Shown here: positions 24,916 through 34,139 of the stretch, in pieces | Layout of the letters: each line of letters begins with the position of its first letter | How positions within the stretch are numbered: the first letter of the stretch is position 1 | Source: Ascidiaceihabitans sp. | Lineage (GTDB): Bacteria > Pseudomonadota > Alphaproteobacteria > Rhodobacterales > Rhodobacteraceae | Assembly (NCBI GenBank): GCA_028825475.1 | Contig: JAPKAB010000006.1 | Location: 50,005-114,004 of the forward strand | DNA: 64,000 nt | Reading direction: 5' to 3' | Notes under the pieces: generated by a model | Told to the model about the DNA's origin: nothing | The model's database searches: none | Seen by the model: only the letters and a program-made list of their open reading frames with translations | Program-made: the position numbers and the translations under genes

Positions 24916-26076
24916 TTATAGGTTGTTCAGCAGCGTCGGTGTTGGCCATGCATCGGCTGGCAGGCCAAGGCGCTGTTGTTCTGCTTGAACTGCATCGCGT
25001 GTACGTGCGCCCAAGATGCCATCGATTTTGCCAACGTTATATCCACGCTTTTGCAATTTGGATTGCAGGCGTTTCATGCTGTCACCCTGAAGGCCCTGAT
25101 CTGGATTTCCAGCGTCATAAGCCGAGGCACCTTGTAGGCGTGTTGCGAAGTAGGCTGCTGTGAGAACGTAGGTGAATGATTGGTTCCATTCAAAGTATAC
25201 GTTGAAGTTTGGGTAGGCTAGGAATGCTGGGCCCTTGTGACCTTGTGGTAAAATCAAAGACGCTGGAAGGTTGGCAAGTTTGCCTTCACGTGCCCGAACG
25301 CCCATTGCCTGCCAGTCGCCAACGGACATGGTGGTGCCCAAGCCACTTTTTGACCAATCCATATTGTTTGGCACAGTCACTTCTTGCAGCCATGGTTGGC
25401 CTGCGTTCCAACCCAAGTGCTGCAACATCTTGCCGCCTGACGTTAGCGCATCCGGAGCAGATGTCTTGAGTGATACGCGGCCGTCGCCGTCGGCATCCAC
25501 ACCGTTTTCCAAGATATCGCGCGGCAACATTTGCACCATCCCGATTTCACCAGCCCATGCACCTGTTGTGCGTGCTGGATCAAATTGGCCGCGTTCATAA
25601 AGGGTCATCGCCGCGAAAACCTGTGGGCGGAACAATTCTGGACGGCGGCAATCGTGGGCCAACGTGACCAGAGCGTTGGCGGTGTTAAAGTCACCTTGGA
25701 ACGCGCCGTAATCAGTTTCAAAAGCCCAGAACGCCAACAGCACGTTGCGGTTTACGCCGTATGTGGATTCGACGTTATCAAACACGCGATCAAAGCGTTT
25801 GGCGTTTGAACGCCCTGAGTTGATCCGGTTTGATGAAATCAATCGGCGTGAAAATTCGATGAATGGTTTCTGGAAAACACCTTGGGCGCGATCTGCCTTT
25901 AGCACGCTTCCATCTTTACGGATACCCGACAGGAACGCATCAGCTTTCGCTGGTGAGATACCTTGGGCAACGGCTTCGGATTTTAGTCCGTTTTTGAAGC
26001 TATTGAAGGAGCCACCACATTCGGCGTGGGCCGCGAGTGGCAAGAGGATGGCAGCGGTTAAAGCAAGTATGCGCAT
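24916..26076 (-). CDS. Lytic murein transglycosylase, MltB type, with peptidoglycan-binding domain
   Basis: The enzyme cleaves peptidoglycan glycan strands to 1,6-anhydroMurNAc ends in the periplasm. The 386-residue protein has a signal peptide (MRILALTAAILLPLAAHAEC; the Cys after AHA could alternatively be free), the MltB-type catalytic domain with the catalytic Glu in AFWAFETDYGAFQG, the GEIGMVQMLPRDILENG segment, and a C-terminal PG_binding_1 domain (MKRLQSKLQKRGYNVGKIDG). The ATG at 26076 is preceded by GGACACCAAT. A run of in-frame upstream codons up to 26343 overlaps cobD and is not coding. cobD lies 11 bases upstream. Confidence 0.92.
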   Translation of the reverse strand: MRILALTAAILLPLAAHAECGGSFNSFKNGLKSEAVAQGISPAKADAFLSGIRKDGSVLKADRAQGVFQKPFIEFSRRLISSNRINSGRSNAKRFDRVFDNVESTYGVNRNVLLAFWAFETDYGAFQGDFNTANALVTLAHDCRRPELFRPQVFAAMTLYERGQFDPARTTGAWAGEIGMVQMLPRDILENGVDADGDGRVSLKTSAPDALTSGGKMLQHLGWNAGQPWLQEVTVPNNMDWSKSGLGTTMSVGDWQAMGVRAREGKLANLPASLILPQGHKGPAFLAYPNFNVYFEWNQSFTYVLTAAYFATRLQGASAYDAGNPDQGLQGDSMKRLQSKLQKRGYNVGKIDGILGARTRDAVQAEQQRLGLPADAWPTPTLLNNL

Positions 26077-26087
26077 ATTGGTGTCCG

Positions 26088-26996
26088 TTATAAAATGGTG
26101 AGGATGGTAGTGAATAAAAATGCGATGCCCCATGCTTTCCATAACATAGAGCATGCGGCGTCGATGTCTGAAGGTCCCGCAAACTGATTTCCCGTTGGAT
26201 GTACGAATGGGAAATCTTGCATCTGCCCTTCGTAGGCGCGTGGGCCTGATAATCCGATGTCGATGGCGCGTGCCATTGCTGCTTCGGGCCAGCCAGCGTT
26301 TGGTGAGCGGTGAAGTTTTGCGTCGGCGATGATGTTGTGCCATTGGCCCTGAACGCCTGCGGGCAATGCGATAAGTGCTGCGGTGATCCGTGCAGGGATC
26401 AGGTTTAGCAGATCATCAAAGCGGGCAGAGGCCCATCCGAAATTGGCATGCCGGTCGGTTTTATAGCCGATCATGCTGTCCGCGGTATTGACGATTTTAT
26501 AGACCATTAAACCTGGTAACCCGCCGACCAGGAACCAAAAGGCTGGTGCGATCACACCGTCACTCAGGTTTTCTGCCGCGCTTTCAATTGCGCCGCGTGC
26601 CACGGCGGGTTGATCCATGTGTGCAGTGTCGCGCCCCACGATCCTGGCGACCGTTTTGCGGCCCTCAGCAAGGGAGATGCGCAGGGCGTCTGCAACCTGT
26701 TGGACATGCTGAACCAAGGATTTTTGGGCGAGTAGAATTGCAGTGACTAAGATGGTGACGATCCCGCCAAACAAGCTGATGATATACCCCAAGAGCGCTG
26801 CGCCAGTCACGAGAGCGAGAAGCGTCAGAACGCCATTGAGCTTGGCATTGTCACCGCTGTTGAATTGTTCGTCACACCACTTGATCAGTTTGCCCATAAG
26901 TACGGCAGGATGCGGTACCTTATTCCATAACCATTTGGGTTCACCAAAAATGGCATCAAGGATCATTGCGAAAAAGAGCAGTGCTGCGGTGCTCAC
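26088..26996 (-). CDS. cobD: Adenosylcobinamide-phosphate synthase (CobD/CbiB)
   Basis: This inner-membrane enzyme attaches the aminopropanol (phosphate) arm to adenosylcobyric acid in B12 synthesis. The 302-residue polytopic protein has the family signatures DAIFGEPKWLWNKVPHPAVL near the N-terminus, RDTAHMDQPAVARGAIESAA, ENLSDGVIAPAFWF, and SPNAGWPEAAMARAIDIGLSG. The ATG overlaps the cobC stop by four bases, so the two are translationally coupled. Confidence 0.93.
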   Translation of the reverse strand: MSTAALLFFAMILDAIFGEPKWLWNKVPHPAVLMGKLIKWCDEQFNSGDNAKLNGVLTLLALVTGAALLGYIISLFGGIVTILVTAILLAQKSLVQHVQQVADALRISLAEGRKTVARIVGRDTAHMDQPAVARGAIESAAENLSDGVIAPAFWFLVGGLPGLMVYKIVNTADSMIGYKTDRHANFGWASARFDDLLNLIPARITAALIALPAGVQGQWHNIIADAKLHRSPNAGWPEAAMARAIDIGLSGPRAYEGQMQDFPFVHPTGNQFAGPSDIDAACSMLWKAWGIAFLFTTILTIL

Positions 26997-27928
26997 AACG
27001 CATCCTCAATACGAGACCAGTCCATCGGATGCGGCAAGCCAAGGCGTAGCCAACGCGTGCTGTAGGGAAAAATGCGCGACCAGATTTGGGATTGGGCGAG
27101 ACGGTCCTGCCATTCTGCTGCGTCGCCTACATCATACAACCTGAACAAGGTTGTGCCGCCAACAACGGTTGCACCCTTTGCGGTCATAAGTTCGTCAAGT
27201 TTCGCGGAATCTTTTTCTAAGCGTGTGCGTGTTTGGTTGGCCCAATCGTGATCTCTGAGTGCCTGCGCGCCAATTGCTAATGCTGGACCGGAAACGGGCC
27301 ATGGGCCTAACATGGTTTTCAGTTGCTCAATCAACGCCGGTTCGCCAATGGCAAAGCCAAGGCGCAGCCCTGCGAGGCCCCAGAATTTACCGAAACTTTT
27401 CAACACGATTGTACCGGGTTCAGCAGCGTGTTGGATCAACGACTGCAGAGGCATTACATCGCAAAAGCTTTCGTCGATAATACGCAACGGTGCTTTGATC
27501 TGATCGATCGACCAGATGCGGCCGTCAGGGTTGTTGGGATGAACAACGACTTGGGCAGCAGCTGGGCCATCTGTTCTCCAACCTGCCAATTCGAATGCGC
27601 TGGCGTGTTCGTTGTACGTTGGACCCGCGATATCAACTGATGCTGTTGGGGCAAGTCGTGGCATGTTTGCGATGAGGGAGGATGCACCGGGGGCGGCCAG
27701 AATTGCAGCTGTGTCAGGTACATCCCAAAATGCACGCGCCGCATCTTTGAGGTTGGTGGCGGCGGTTTGATCAGGTAGCGCGGTCCATGCGTCAGGTTGA
27801 ATTCCAGATACGCCATAGGGCAGGGGATTGATCCCAGTCGATAGGTCAATCCAATCGGTGCGGTTGCCGCCGTATTGGCGTGCAGCACCGTCCAGTCCAC
27901 CACCGTGATCATTACTCTTTTTGGTCAA
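26993..27928 (-). CDS. cobC: Threonine-phosphate decarboxylase (CobC)
   Basis: A PLP-dependent fold-type I enzyme that makes (R)-1-amino-2-propanol phosphate from threonine phosphate, the arm used by CobD. The 311-residue protein begins HGGGLDGAARQYGG and has DLSTGINPLPY, GPTYNEHASAFELAGW, VVHPNNPDGRIW and the PLP Lys in VLKSFGKFWGLAGLRLG. It is the first gene of the cobC-cobD-transglycosylase leftward run. I saw no cobalamin riboswitch in the 167 bases upstream. Nomenclature follows Pseudomonas/Rhodobacter usage (Salmonella CobD). Confidence 0.92.
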   Translation of the reverse strand: MTKKSNDHGGGLDGAARQYGGNRTDWIDLSTGINPLPYGVSGIQPDAWTALPDQTAATNLKDAARAFWDVPDTAAILAAPGASSLIANMPRLAPTASVDIAGPTYNEHASAFELAGWRTDGPAAAQVVVHPNNPDGRIWSIDQIKAPLRIIDESFCDVMPLQSLIQHAAEPGTIVLKSFGKFWGLAGLRLGFAIGEPALIEQLKTMLGPWPVSGPALAIGAQALRDHDWANQTRTRLEKDSAKLDELMTAKGATVVGGTTLFRLYDVGDAAEWQDRLAQSQIWSRIFPYSTRWLRLGLPHPMDWSRIEDAL

Positions 27929-28095
27929 GATTGAGCTCTTTCACAGTCAATTAGAACAACATGTTTCGCCGTTGTTTAATCTAAAAGAAGTGAAAACCCT
28001 ATCATTATCAAGTGAGTCTTCCAAAGTTCATCAATTCCGGTTTCTGTCGCCTAGATGTTAGGGTTTTGGGCAACAAAAACTGGTGAAGGATTGCG

Positions 28096-29070
28096 TTATC
28101 CGCGGCCGTGTGGGGCCATTAGGTCTAGTGTTGGATTGATGGGGATGATCCGGTTTGGGTTTATGTTTTCGTGGCTGTAATGATAGTGGCGCACGATGTG
28201 GTTCAAGTTGACGGTTTCTGCGACGCCCTCAACTTGATAAAGCTCACGGGTGTAGGCCCATAGATTGGGATAATCTACGATACGTTTTTTGTTACACTTA
28301 AAGTGCAGATGATACACGGCATCAAAACGGATCAGGGTCGTGAACAACCGCCAGTCAGCTTCCGTCAGGCGATCCCCAAGTAAATAACGTTTTGTCCCTA
28401 GGCGCTCTTCGATCCAATCTAAGGTGTCGAACAATGGATGTATGGCCTCGTCGTAGGCTGCCTGAGTTGTTGCGAACCCGCAGCGATAGACGCCATTGTT
28501 CAGTGTATCATAGGTCCTTGCATTCACGACTTCGATGTCGTCATGCATGTGCTGGGGCCACAGATCATCGATATTGCCTGTCACGTCGTTGAAGGCAGAG
28601 TTGAACATGCGGATAATTTCGGAACTTTCGTTACTAACAACCGTGTTCTGCTGTTTGTCCCAAAGGATTGGCACGGTAACGCGGCCAGAAAACGTAGGGT
28701 CTGCGCGCGTGTAGATGTCGCGTGCAAATGGCAGATCAAACAAAGTGTCCCCAGTTGCACCGTATTCGTCTTTCTCAAAGGACCAACCATCTGACAACAT
28801 GTCAGGGTGAACAGTTGAGATAGTGATGTGGTCGCTGAGGCCTTTGATCTGGCGGAAGATCAGTGCGCGGTGTGCCCATGGGCATGCGTCACTGACATAC
28901 ATGTGGTAACGGCCTGTTTCTGCCTTGAATCCGCTGATACCTGATGGGCCTGCTGATCCATCGGCGGTAATCCAGTTGCGGAATTTCGCCTGTGATCGTT
29001 CAAACTTTCCACCAGTCGATTTGGTATCATACCAAGTGTCGTGCCAAACGCCGTCAACCAATAGTCCCAT
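28096..29070 (-). CDS. Glutathionyl-hydroquinone reductase (YqjG/ECM4 type)
   Basis: An omega-like glutathione transferase that reduces glutathionyl-hydroquinones. The 324-residue length, the long N-terminal extension (MGLLVDGVWHDTWYDTKSTG), the catalytic Cys in YVSDACPWAHRALI, the GSH-contact segment VPILWDKQQNTVVSNESSEI and the C-terminal YPNLWAYTRELYQVEGVAET all match the Xi-class family. It appears monocistronic. The 197 bases between it and the next rightward gene contain both promoters and nothing else I can name. Confidence 0.92.
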   Translation of the reverse strand: MGLLVDGVWHDTWYDTKSTGGKFERSQAKFRNWITADGSAGPSGISGFKAETGRYHMYVSDACPWAHRALIFRQIKGLSDHITISTVHPDMLSDGWSFEKDEYGATGDTLFDLPFARDIYTRADPTFSGRVTVPILWDKQQNTVVSNESSEIIRMFNSAFNDVTGNIDDLWPQHMHDDIEVVNARTYDTLNNGVYRCGFATTQAAYDEAIHPLFDTLDWIEERLGTKRYLLGDRLTEADWRLFTTLIRFDAVYHLHFKCNKKRIVDYPNLWAYTRELYQVEGVAETVNLNHIVRHYHYSHENINPNRIIPINPTLDLMAPHGRG

Positions 29071-29267
29071 TGTGCAACCCCATATATTGTTAACTCTTGG
29101 CTAAATGGTTGTAGCGCGCATCGCCATAGGGTTCTGCGCTCATGCACTATGCGCAGATGCACATGTCTTTGGTGCTATGGGTTGATATCTTAAGTCTGTC
29201 ACAAAGATTTAACTTGCAGCTGCTACTTCATGAGGCATTGTTAGGTTACTCAACTAGGGGAAGTCGG

Positions 29268-29621
29268 ATGACAACATTTGTTCCAAAAGAAGTTCAGGCA
29301 GGTCTAGACCGCGCCAGATTGGCGCGGATGAAAAAGGCGTCGCGTTTGCGGATTTCTGTTAATGATAAAACATACAAAGTGCTGCGCATGTGGAAGACTG
29401 GGTTTTCTATCGATGCGGAAACAGCCCCACAATTGCGTGGATTGGTTGACCTATATGACGGTGCGATCCACTTGTTCCAATGTCTGATCATTGCGAACGA
29501 GCGGGATGAGGACGAGATGCTGTTTGAATTCAAACGCCTGACTGCAGTGTCCGAACAGCCGGCTATCGACTTTGTGCGTGATCCAGATGCGCCAATCGCA
29601 TTGCTGGGCCGCGCTAGCTAA
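29268..29621 (+). CDS. Conserved hypothetical protein, 117 residues
   Basis: A cytoplasmic protein without signal or membrane segment. It begins MTTFVPKEVQAGLDRARLAR and has a basic N-terminal half (MKKASRLRISVNDKTYKVLR) and an acidic helical C-terminal half (LIIANERDEDEMLFEFKRLT). I do not recognise a characterised family; its look is that of a Rhodobacteraceae-restricted protein. I took the ATG at 29268, preceded by AGGGGAAGTCG, over an upstream in-frame start at 29142. Confidence 0.7.
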   Translation: MTTFVPKEVQAGLDRARLARMKKASRLRISVNDKTYKVLRMWKTGFSIDAETAPQLRGLVDLYDGAIHLFQCLIIANERDEDEMLFEFKRLTAVSEQPAIDFVRDPDAPIALLGRAS

Positions 29622-29658
29622 GCCAGCGCCCAATCGGTTAGAAATATCGAGTTAAGTT

Positions 29659-29683
29659 AAGGCGCGGCTGAAACCGCGCCTTT
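29659..29683. terminator. Bidirectional terminator hairpin
   Basis: AAGGCGCGG-CTGAAA-CCGCGCCTT is a 9-bp perfect stem in the short gap between the convergent hypothetical and MalY-like genes. A-rich on one side (TTAAGTTAA) and TTTGG on the other, it can serve both transcripts. Confidence 0.75.
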
Positions 29684-29690
29684 GGTCGCT

Positions 29691-30860
29691 TTACTGAAGG
29701 TCGCCAAAGGCTTTTGCCAATCGATCAACGGCCTCTTGGACGCGTGAACGTGGTGTCGCGATGTTGAAGCGCAGGAACGTATCACCACCTGTTCCAAAGG
29801 TTGGTCCGTGGTTCACAGCAATCTGCGCGTCTTTTTCAACGCGTTTGGTGAAGTCCTCGCGGCTCATTCCTGTGCCGTCGAAATCCACCCACGACAGATA
29901 TGTTGCCTCTAAATTCATTGAGGCAAGGCCGGGGATGGCATTCACGCCTGCATCAAATATTTTGCGATTTCCATCAAGGTATTCAACCAACCCATCAACC
30001 CATGTGGCACCCTCAGGTGAATAAGCGGCTGTGGCCATGAACAGACCAAATGAGTTGGCTGACAAGCCCATCGCGGCCATGCGCCCTGCGAATTTGGCGC
30101 GTAAATCGGGGTCTTCAATGATAACGTTGCCAGAGTGTGAACCAGCGATGTTGAAGGTTTTTGTTGTGGCCGTCATCATAACGAGACGGTCGGTAATGCC
30201 GTCGATGTGGCTCATGGGAATATGAGCGCTGCCTGGCATGACCAGGTCGTGGTGAATTTCATCAGATACAAGGGTGAGGTCGTGGCGTTTTGCGAAATCT
30301 GCGACACCTTGCAACTCTACCTTGGACCAAACGCGTCCACCAGGATTGTGCGGCGAGCATAGGATCACCATCTTTTCTGAACCCGTCATTTGCGCATCAT
30401 ATGCGTCAAAATCCATTTCAAAGCGGCCATTGTTATTGGTCAGCTCGCATTCGACAACCTTTCGGCCTGCAGCGTTAATAACCTTTGCAAATGCATGATA
30501 GACCGGCGTGAACAAGACAACGCCGTCGCCCGCAGATGTGAACGCATCGACACACATTGCTGTTCCGTTGACCAAGCCGTGCGTCGTAAAGATCCATGAC
30601 GGATCAACTTTCCAGTTGTGGCGCGTTTCCATCCACCAGTTGATGGCTTCCTTGTATTTGGAATCGTCCCCGAAATATCCCATCACCCCGTGATCAACTT
30701 GTCCTTGAACCGCATCCAAAACGCATTGGGGCGGACGGAAGTCCATATCAGCGACCCACATAGCAAGACCGGTGTCCGTTGGTACGCCATAGATTTCTTC
30801 CATCATGTCCCATTTTACACAATGGCTGCCACGGCGGTCGATGATATCGTCAAAGCTCAT
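29691..30860 (-). CDS. MalY/PatB-type PLP aminotransferase / cystathionine beta-lyase
   Basis: A 389-residue fold-type I PLP enzyme. The opening MSFDDIIDRRGSHCVKWDMM, the LAMWVADMDFRPP segment, CSPHNPGGRVW, LVSDEIHHDLVMPG and the PLP Lys region TATTKTFNIAGSHSGN are those of MalY/PatB C-S lyases, which cleave cystathionine or similar thioethers to pyruvate, ammonia and a thiol. In marine Roseobacters such enzymes may act on sulfur amino acids, but the substrate is not given by the sequence. GGAGATACCCCC precedes the ATG at 30860. Divergent from the first def gene. Confidence 0.88.
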   Translation of the reverse strand: MSFDDIIDRRGSHCVKWDMMEEIYGVPTDTGLAMWVADMDFRPPQCVLDAVQGQVDHGVMGYFGDDSKYKEAINWWMETRHNWKVDPSWIFTTHGLVNGTAMCVDAFTSAGDGVVLFTPVYHAFAKVINAAGRKVVECELTNNNGRFEMDFDAYDAQMTGSEKMVILCSPHNPGGRVWSKVELQGVADFAKRHDLTLVSDEIHHDLVMPGSAHIPMSHIDGITDRLVMMTATTKTFNIAGSHSGNVIIEDPDLRAKFAGRMAAMGLSANSFGLFMATAAYSPEGATWVDGLVEYLDGNRKIFDAGVNAIPGLASMNLEATYLSWVDFDGTGMSREDFTKRVEKDAQIAVNHGPTFGTGGDTFLRFNIATPRSRVQEAVDRLAKAFGDLQ

Positions 30861-30963
30861 GGGGGTATCTCCACTATCCTGCTGGGTTTTTGCCAAGCTA
30901 ACGGGATATGGCAGGGTTGCAAGAGGCGTTGCGCGGGACGGCACATTGTCCTACATCACTGCC

Positions 30964-31482
30964 ATGATACGTCCTATTTTATTGCACCCCGACCCCCGCC
31001 TGAAAAAAATTTGCGCTGATGTGCCCGATTTGACAGATGAATTGCGCACGCTTGCCGATGATATGTTGCAAACCATGTATGATGCCCCTGGCGTTGGATT
31101 GGCTGCGCCGCAGGTCGGTATTTTGCACCGCTTGATTGTTTTGGACTGCGTCAAGGAAGAGGGTGAAACGGCCCGTCCTTTGATCATGTTCAATCCGGAA
31201 ATTATCGCATCCTCGGATGAAAAGAACGTCTATGAAGAGGGGTGTTTGTCTATCCCCGATTTGTTTGCGGATGTTACCCGACCTAAAATAGTGCAAGTGC
31301 GCTGGATGGATCGTGATGGGAATGAACAAAACGAAGAGATGGATGGCTTATGGGCCACCTGTGTTCAGCATGAAATCGATCACCTCGAGGGCAAGTTGTT
31401 CATCGACCACATCAAACCCCTTCGCCGCCAGATGATCACCCGTAAAATGGTGAAGCTAAAGCGCGAATTGGCGCGGGGCTGA
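30964..31482 (+). CDS. def: Peptide deformylase 1
   Basis: Removes the formyl group from the initiator Met of nascent proteins. The 172-residue protein has all three motifs: [13 protein letters not shown] (metal-ligand Cys) and QHEIDH (two His ligands and the catalytic Glu). The C-terminal KPLRRQMITRKMVKLKREL helix matches the housekeeping type. It opens MIRPILLHPDPRLKKICADV. It is first of three tandem deformylase-like genes upstream of fmt, so formylation and deformylation are jointly encoded. Confidence 0.95.
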   Translation: MIRPILLHPDPRLKKICADVPDLTDELRTLADDMLQTMYDAPGVGLAAPQVGILHRLIVLDCVKEEGETARPLIMFNPEIIASSDEKNVYEEGCLSIPDLFADVTRPKIVQVRWMDRDGNEQNEEMDGLWATCVQHEIDHLEGKLFIDHIKPLRRQMITRKMVKLKRELARG

Positions 31483-31488
31483 TCGGGG

Positions 31489-31989
31489 ATGAGCGTTCTA
31501 GATATCGTCCTTTGGCCAGATGCGCGACTGACTGAGACCTGTGTTCAGGTTGAGGAAATCACCCAAGAAATTCGCACCTTGGCCCAAGATATGTTGGACA
31601 CCATGTATGCTGCTCAGGGTCGTGGTTTAGCCGCGTCTCAGGTTGGTTCATTACACCGTCTATTTGTGATGGATATCGGTTGGAAAGAAGGCAAATCGGA
31701 CCCGTTGATTTGCATCAATCCAATGTTACAAGAAATTGGCGAAGAACGCGCTGTTTTGGAAGAGGGCTGTCTTTCAATTCCGGGCGTATTGGCCGAAGTG
31801 AACCGCCCGTCACAGGTTCAGGTGGTTTGGTCTTCCCTTGAGGGTGGTCGTTATGTTCAATCCTTTGACGGGTTCGGTGCGGCCTGTGTGCAGCATGAAA
31901 TCGACCATCTTGATGGGATTGTGACATTTGATCATTTGGACGCTGACACGCGCGCGGCTTTGATTGCGCAGTTCGAGGCGGCGAAATGA
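31489..31989 (+). CDS. Peptide deformylase 2
   Basis: A second deformylase of 166 residues starting six bases after the first. It retains the full catalytic set, GRGLAASQ, EEGCLSIPG and QHEIDH, but is shorter at the C-terminus and diverged from the first copy (VLDIVLWPDARLTETCVQV). It should be active. A role on a subset of substrates or as a backup is inference. Its stop overlaps the start of the third paralogue by four bases. Confidence 0.92.
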   Translation: MSVLDIVLWPDARLTETCVQVEEITQEIRTLAQDMLDTMYAAQGRGLAASQVGSLHRLFVMDIGWKEGKSDPLICINPMLQEIGEERAVLEEGCLSIPGVLAEVNRPSQVQVVWSSLEGGRYVQSFDGFGAACVQHEIDHLDGIVTFDHLDADTRAALIAQFEAAK

Positions 31990-32477
31990 CGGTTCGCCCG
32001 TTTGTCAGTTGGCCAGACAAGCGGTTGCGCACAGCCGTGCCGGAAGTTGCCGAAATTACAGATGAGATTCGTTTGATCTGGGCGGATATGGTTGAGACGA
32101 TGGATGCGATGCCCGGTGTCGGATTGGCCGCGCCGCAAATCGGCGTCTTGATGCAGTTGGCCGTAGTCGATGCGTCGCCGGATCGCAAACGGCGGATACT
32201 TTTGGCAAACCCAACTATCCTGTCAGCGTCAGAAGAAATGAACACTCACGATGAAGCCAGCCCAAATTTACCAGGTGTTTCTGCGATTATTAAGCGACCT
32301 AAGAATGTAAGCGTTCGGTATCTGAATGAAGATGGCGTAATAACGCGTGGTGATTTTACAGGGCTTGAAGCGACGAGCGTTCAGCACCAAATCGATCATC
32401 TGCAGGGCAAAATGTATTTTGACAATCTTGGCCGTGTGAAACGCGATATGCTGCTGCGTAAAGCACGTAAAACATAA
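31986..32477 (+). CDS. Degenerate peptide deformylase-like protein
   Basis: A third paralogue of 163 residues, with [20 protein letters not shown] at the start and an intact first motif (GVGLAAPQ). The second motif reads DEASPNLPG where the active copies have EEGCLSIPG, so the metal-ligand Cys is Ser; the third reads QHQIDH, so the catalytic Glu is Gln. The frame is nevertheless open, coupled to the second copy by a four-base overlap, and about the same length. It is therefore probably a selected non-catalytic protein rather than a decayed gene. Confidence 0.88.
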   Translation: MTVRPFVSWPDKRLRTAVPEVAEITDEIRLIWADMVETMDAMPGVGLAAPQIGVLMQLAVVDASPDRKRRILLANPTILSASEEMNTHDEASPNLPGVSAIIKRPKNVSVRYLNEDGVITRGDFTGLEATSVQHQIDHLQGKMYFDNLGRVKRDMLLRKARKT

Positions 32478-32518
32478 GTTTTTTTGGTGTGCCAACGGCA
32501 TGCCACTGCGAGGGAATG

Positions 32519-33424
32519 ATGCGTATAGTCTTTATGGGAACACCGGATTTTTCGGTTCCGGTGCTTGAAGCGCTTGTTGATGCTGGTCACGAGATCGTTG
32601 CAGTCTATTCCCAGCCACCGCGCCCTGCAGGCCGTGGTAAGAAAGATCGCCCAAGCCCAGTTCAATCTAAGGCCGAGGCGCTTGGTTTGATGGTGCGTTA
32701 TCCCCAAAGCGTTCGCACAAACGAGGCTCTTGCCGATTTTGTAGCGCTGGAAGCAGATGTCGCAGTTGTCGTGGCATATGGCTTGATCCTGCCCCAATCC
32801 ATTTTGGATGCGCCCAAAAACGGGTGTCTGAATATTCACGCAAGCCTTTTGCCGCGTTGGCGTGGGGCGGCACCAATTCACCGCGCCATTATGGCTGGTG
32901 ATGCTGAAACGGGTGTCTGTATTATGCAGATGGAGGCAGGATTGGACACAGGTCCAGTTTTAAGCTGTCATGCAATTTCGATCGGTGAAACGGAAACGAC
33001 CTTGCAGTTACATGACCGCCTTAGCGTGCTTGGTGCGGATGCGATTGTAGAGACGTTGGCAAATTTGGATCAACTTCCGCCGCAGGAACAACCCGAAGAG
33101 GGCGTCACCTACGCGGCCAAAATAGACAAAGCAGAAGCTGCAATTGATTGGACCAAATCAGCCGTTGAAGTTGATCGGTTGATCCGTGGTCTATCGCCGT
33201 TCCCCGGCGCATGGTTTGAGATGAATGGAACGCGTATTAAGGTTCTTGGCTCTACATTGGTTGATCAGAATGGGAGTGCTGGTGCAGTCTTGGATGGCGC
33301 TTTGACGATTGCGTGTGGCAGTGGCGCGATTAGACTGACACACTTGCAGCGTGCAGGTAAAAGTGCGCAAGATCCTGGGCAGTTCCAGAACGGCTGGCCA
33401 ATTGCGGCTGGCACGCAACTATAG
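32519..33424 (+). CDS. fmt: Methionyl-tRNA formyltransferase
   Basis: Fmt formylates Met on the initiator tRNA using 10-formyl-THF. The 301-residue protein opens [20 protein letters not shown], has the [20 protein letters not shown] catalytic segment with Asn and His, and [18 protein letters not shown]. The C-terminal OB-like domain is present. Two adjacent ATGs (32516 and 32519) follow GAGGGA; I prefer the second because of spacing. The 41-base gap from the third deformylase gene suggests one operon. Confidence 0.95.
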   Translation: MRIVFMGTPDFSVPVLEALVDAGHEIVAVYSQPPRPAGRGKKDRPSPVQSKAEALGLMVRYPQSVRTNEALADFVALEADVAVVVAYGLILPQSILDAPKNGCLNIHASLLPRWRGAAPIHRAIMAGDAETGVCIMQMEAGLDTGPVLSCHAISIGETETTLQLHDRLSVLGADAIVETLANLDQLPPQEQPEEGVTYAAKIDKAEAAIDWTKSAVEVDRLIRGLSPFPGAWFEMNGTRIKVLGSTLVDQNGSAGAVLDGALTIACGSGAIRLTHLQRAGKSAQDPGQFQNGWPIAAGTQL

Positions 33425-33437
33425 CGGAGAAGATACC

Positions 33438-33674
33438 ATGTTTCCTACAATGATAGGCACAGTCGTAATTGCAGGGATCGTTGGATATCTTGCTGAGAAA
33501 AGCAATTTTACCCACAATGGAATTCTTCAATCCATCATAATTTGCGTGGGTGGTGCGTTTCTATTTTACTTTGTGCGATTGATGTTTGGGATTGGTTTTG
33601 GCAGCGCTGGTTTGAACGCTATTTTGTCTTCAATCGGTGCGCTGGTGATTATCCCAACACATTGGCGCAAATAA
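33438..33674 (+). CDS. Small integral membrane protein, GlsB/YeaQ-like
   Basis: A 78-residue protein with two or three hydrophobic segments (MFPTMIGTVVIAGIVGYLAE; QSIIICVGGAFLFYFVRLMF; a Gly-rich third ending IPTHWRK). The size and the glycine pattern are similar to transglycosylase-associated YeaQ/YmgE/GlsB proteins, though the match is loose. GGAGAAGATACC precedes the ATG. It is 13 bases downstream of fmt and converges on rnhA. Confidence 0.65.
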   Translation: MFPTMIGTVVIAGIVGYLAEKSNFTHNGILQSIIICVGGAFLFYFVRLMFGIGFGSAGLNAILSSIGALVIIPTHWRK

Positions 33675-33680
33675 GATCGC

Positions 33681-34139
33681 TTATTTCTTTGGTTTGAACG
33701 GGGCCATGCCAGCGTTCGCCAGTTGATCAGCGCGTTCATTTTCTGGATGACCAGCGTGGCCCTTAACCCATTTCCACGTCACATCGTGTTGTGAGTTCAC
33801 TGCATCCAAACGTTGCCAAAGTTCAGCATTCGCCACAGGCTTCTTAGCTGCGTTTTTCCAGCCGTTTTTCTTCCAACCAAAAATCCAGCTGGTGATGCCA
33901 TTTTTGACATAGTTGCTGTCGGTCACGATTGTGATCTCAGTACGGCGTGTCAGAGATTCCAGCGCGTTGATTGCTGCCAAAAGCTCCATGCGGTTGTTGG
34001 TTGTTGCGGGCTCGCCGCCCTTCAACTCACGTTCTTTGACAACTGTTGCGCCGTCTTTTGCCTGCAACAATGCACCCCAGCCACCTGGACCCGGATTGCC
34101 GCTACATGCGCCGTCTGTGTATGCGATTAAATTAGCCAT
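33681..34139 (-). CDS. rnhA: Ribonuclease HI
   Basis: Degrades the RNA strand of RNA-DNA hybrids. The 152-residue protein has the catalytic acidic residues in their contexts: Asp in [16 protein letters not shown], Glu in [10 protein letters not shown], Asp in [11 protein letters not shown] and Asp in NERADQLAN, plus the basic handle [12 protein letters not shown] and the [10 protein letters not shown] loop. Its start overlaps the end of the methyltransferase gene by eight bases. Confidence 0.96.
   Translation of the reverse strand: MANLIAYTDGACSGNPGPGGWGALLQAKDGATVVKERELKGGEPATTNNRMELLAAINALESLTRRTEITIVTDSNYVKNGITSWIFGWKKNGWKNAAKKPVANAELWQRLDAVNSQHDVTWKWVKGHAGHPENERADQLANAGMAPFKPKK

Noticed and set aside
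27929..28095. Cobalamin riboswitch upstream of cobC
   Set aside because: I found no B12-box-like conserved segment (GCCACTG region) or large paired leader; the stretch is AT-rich and unremarkable.
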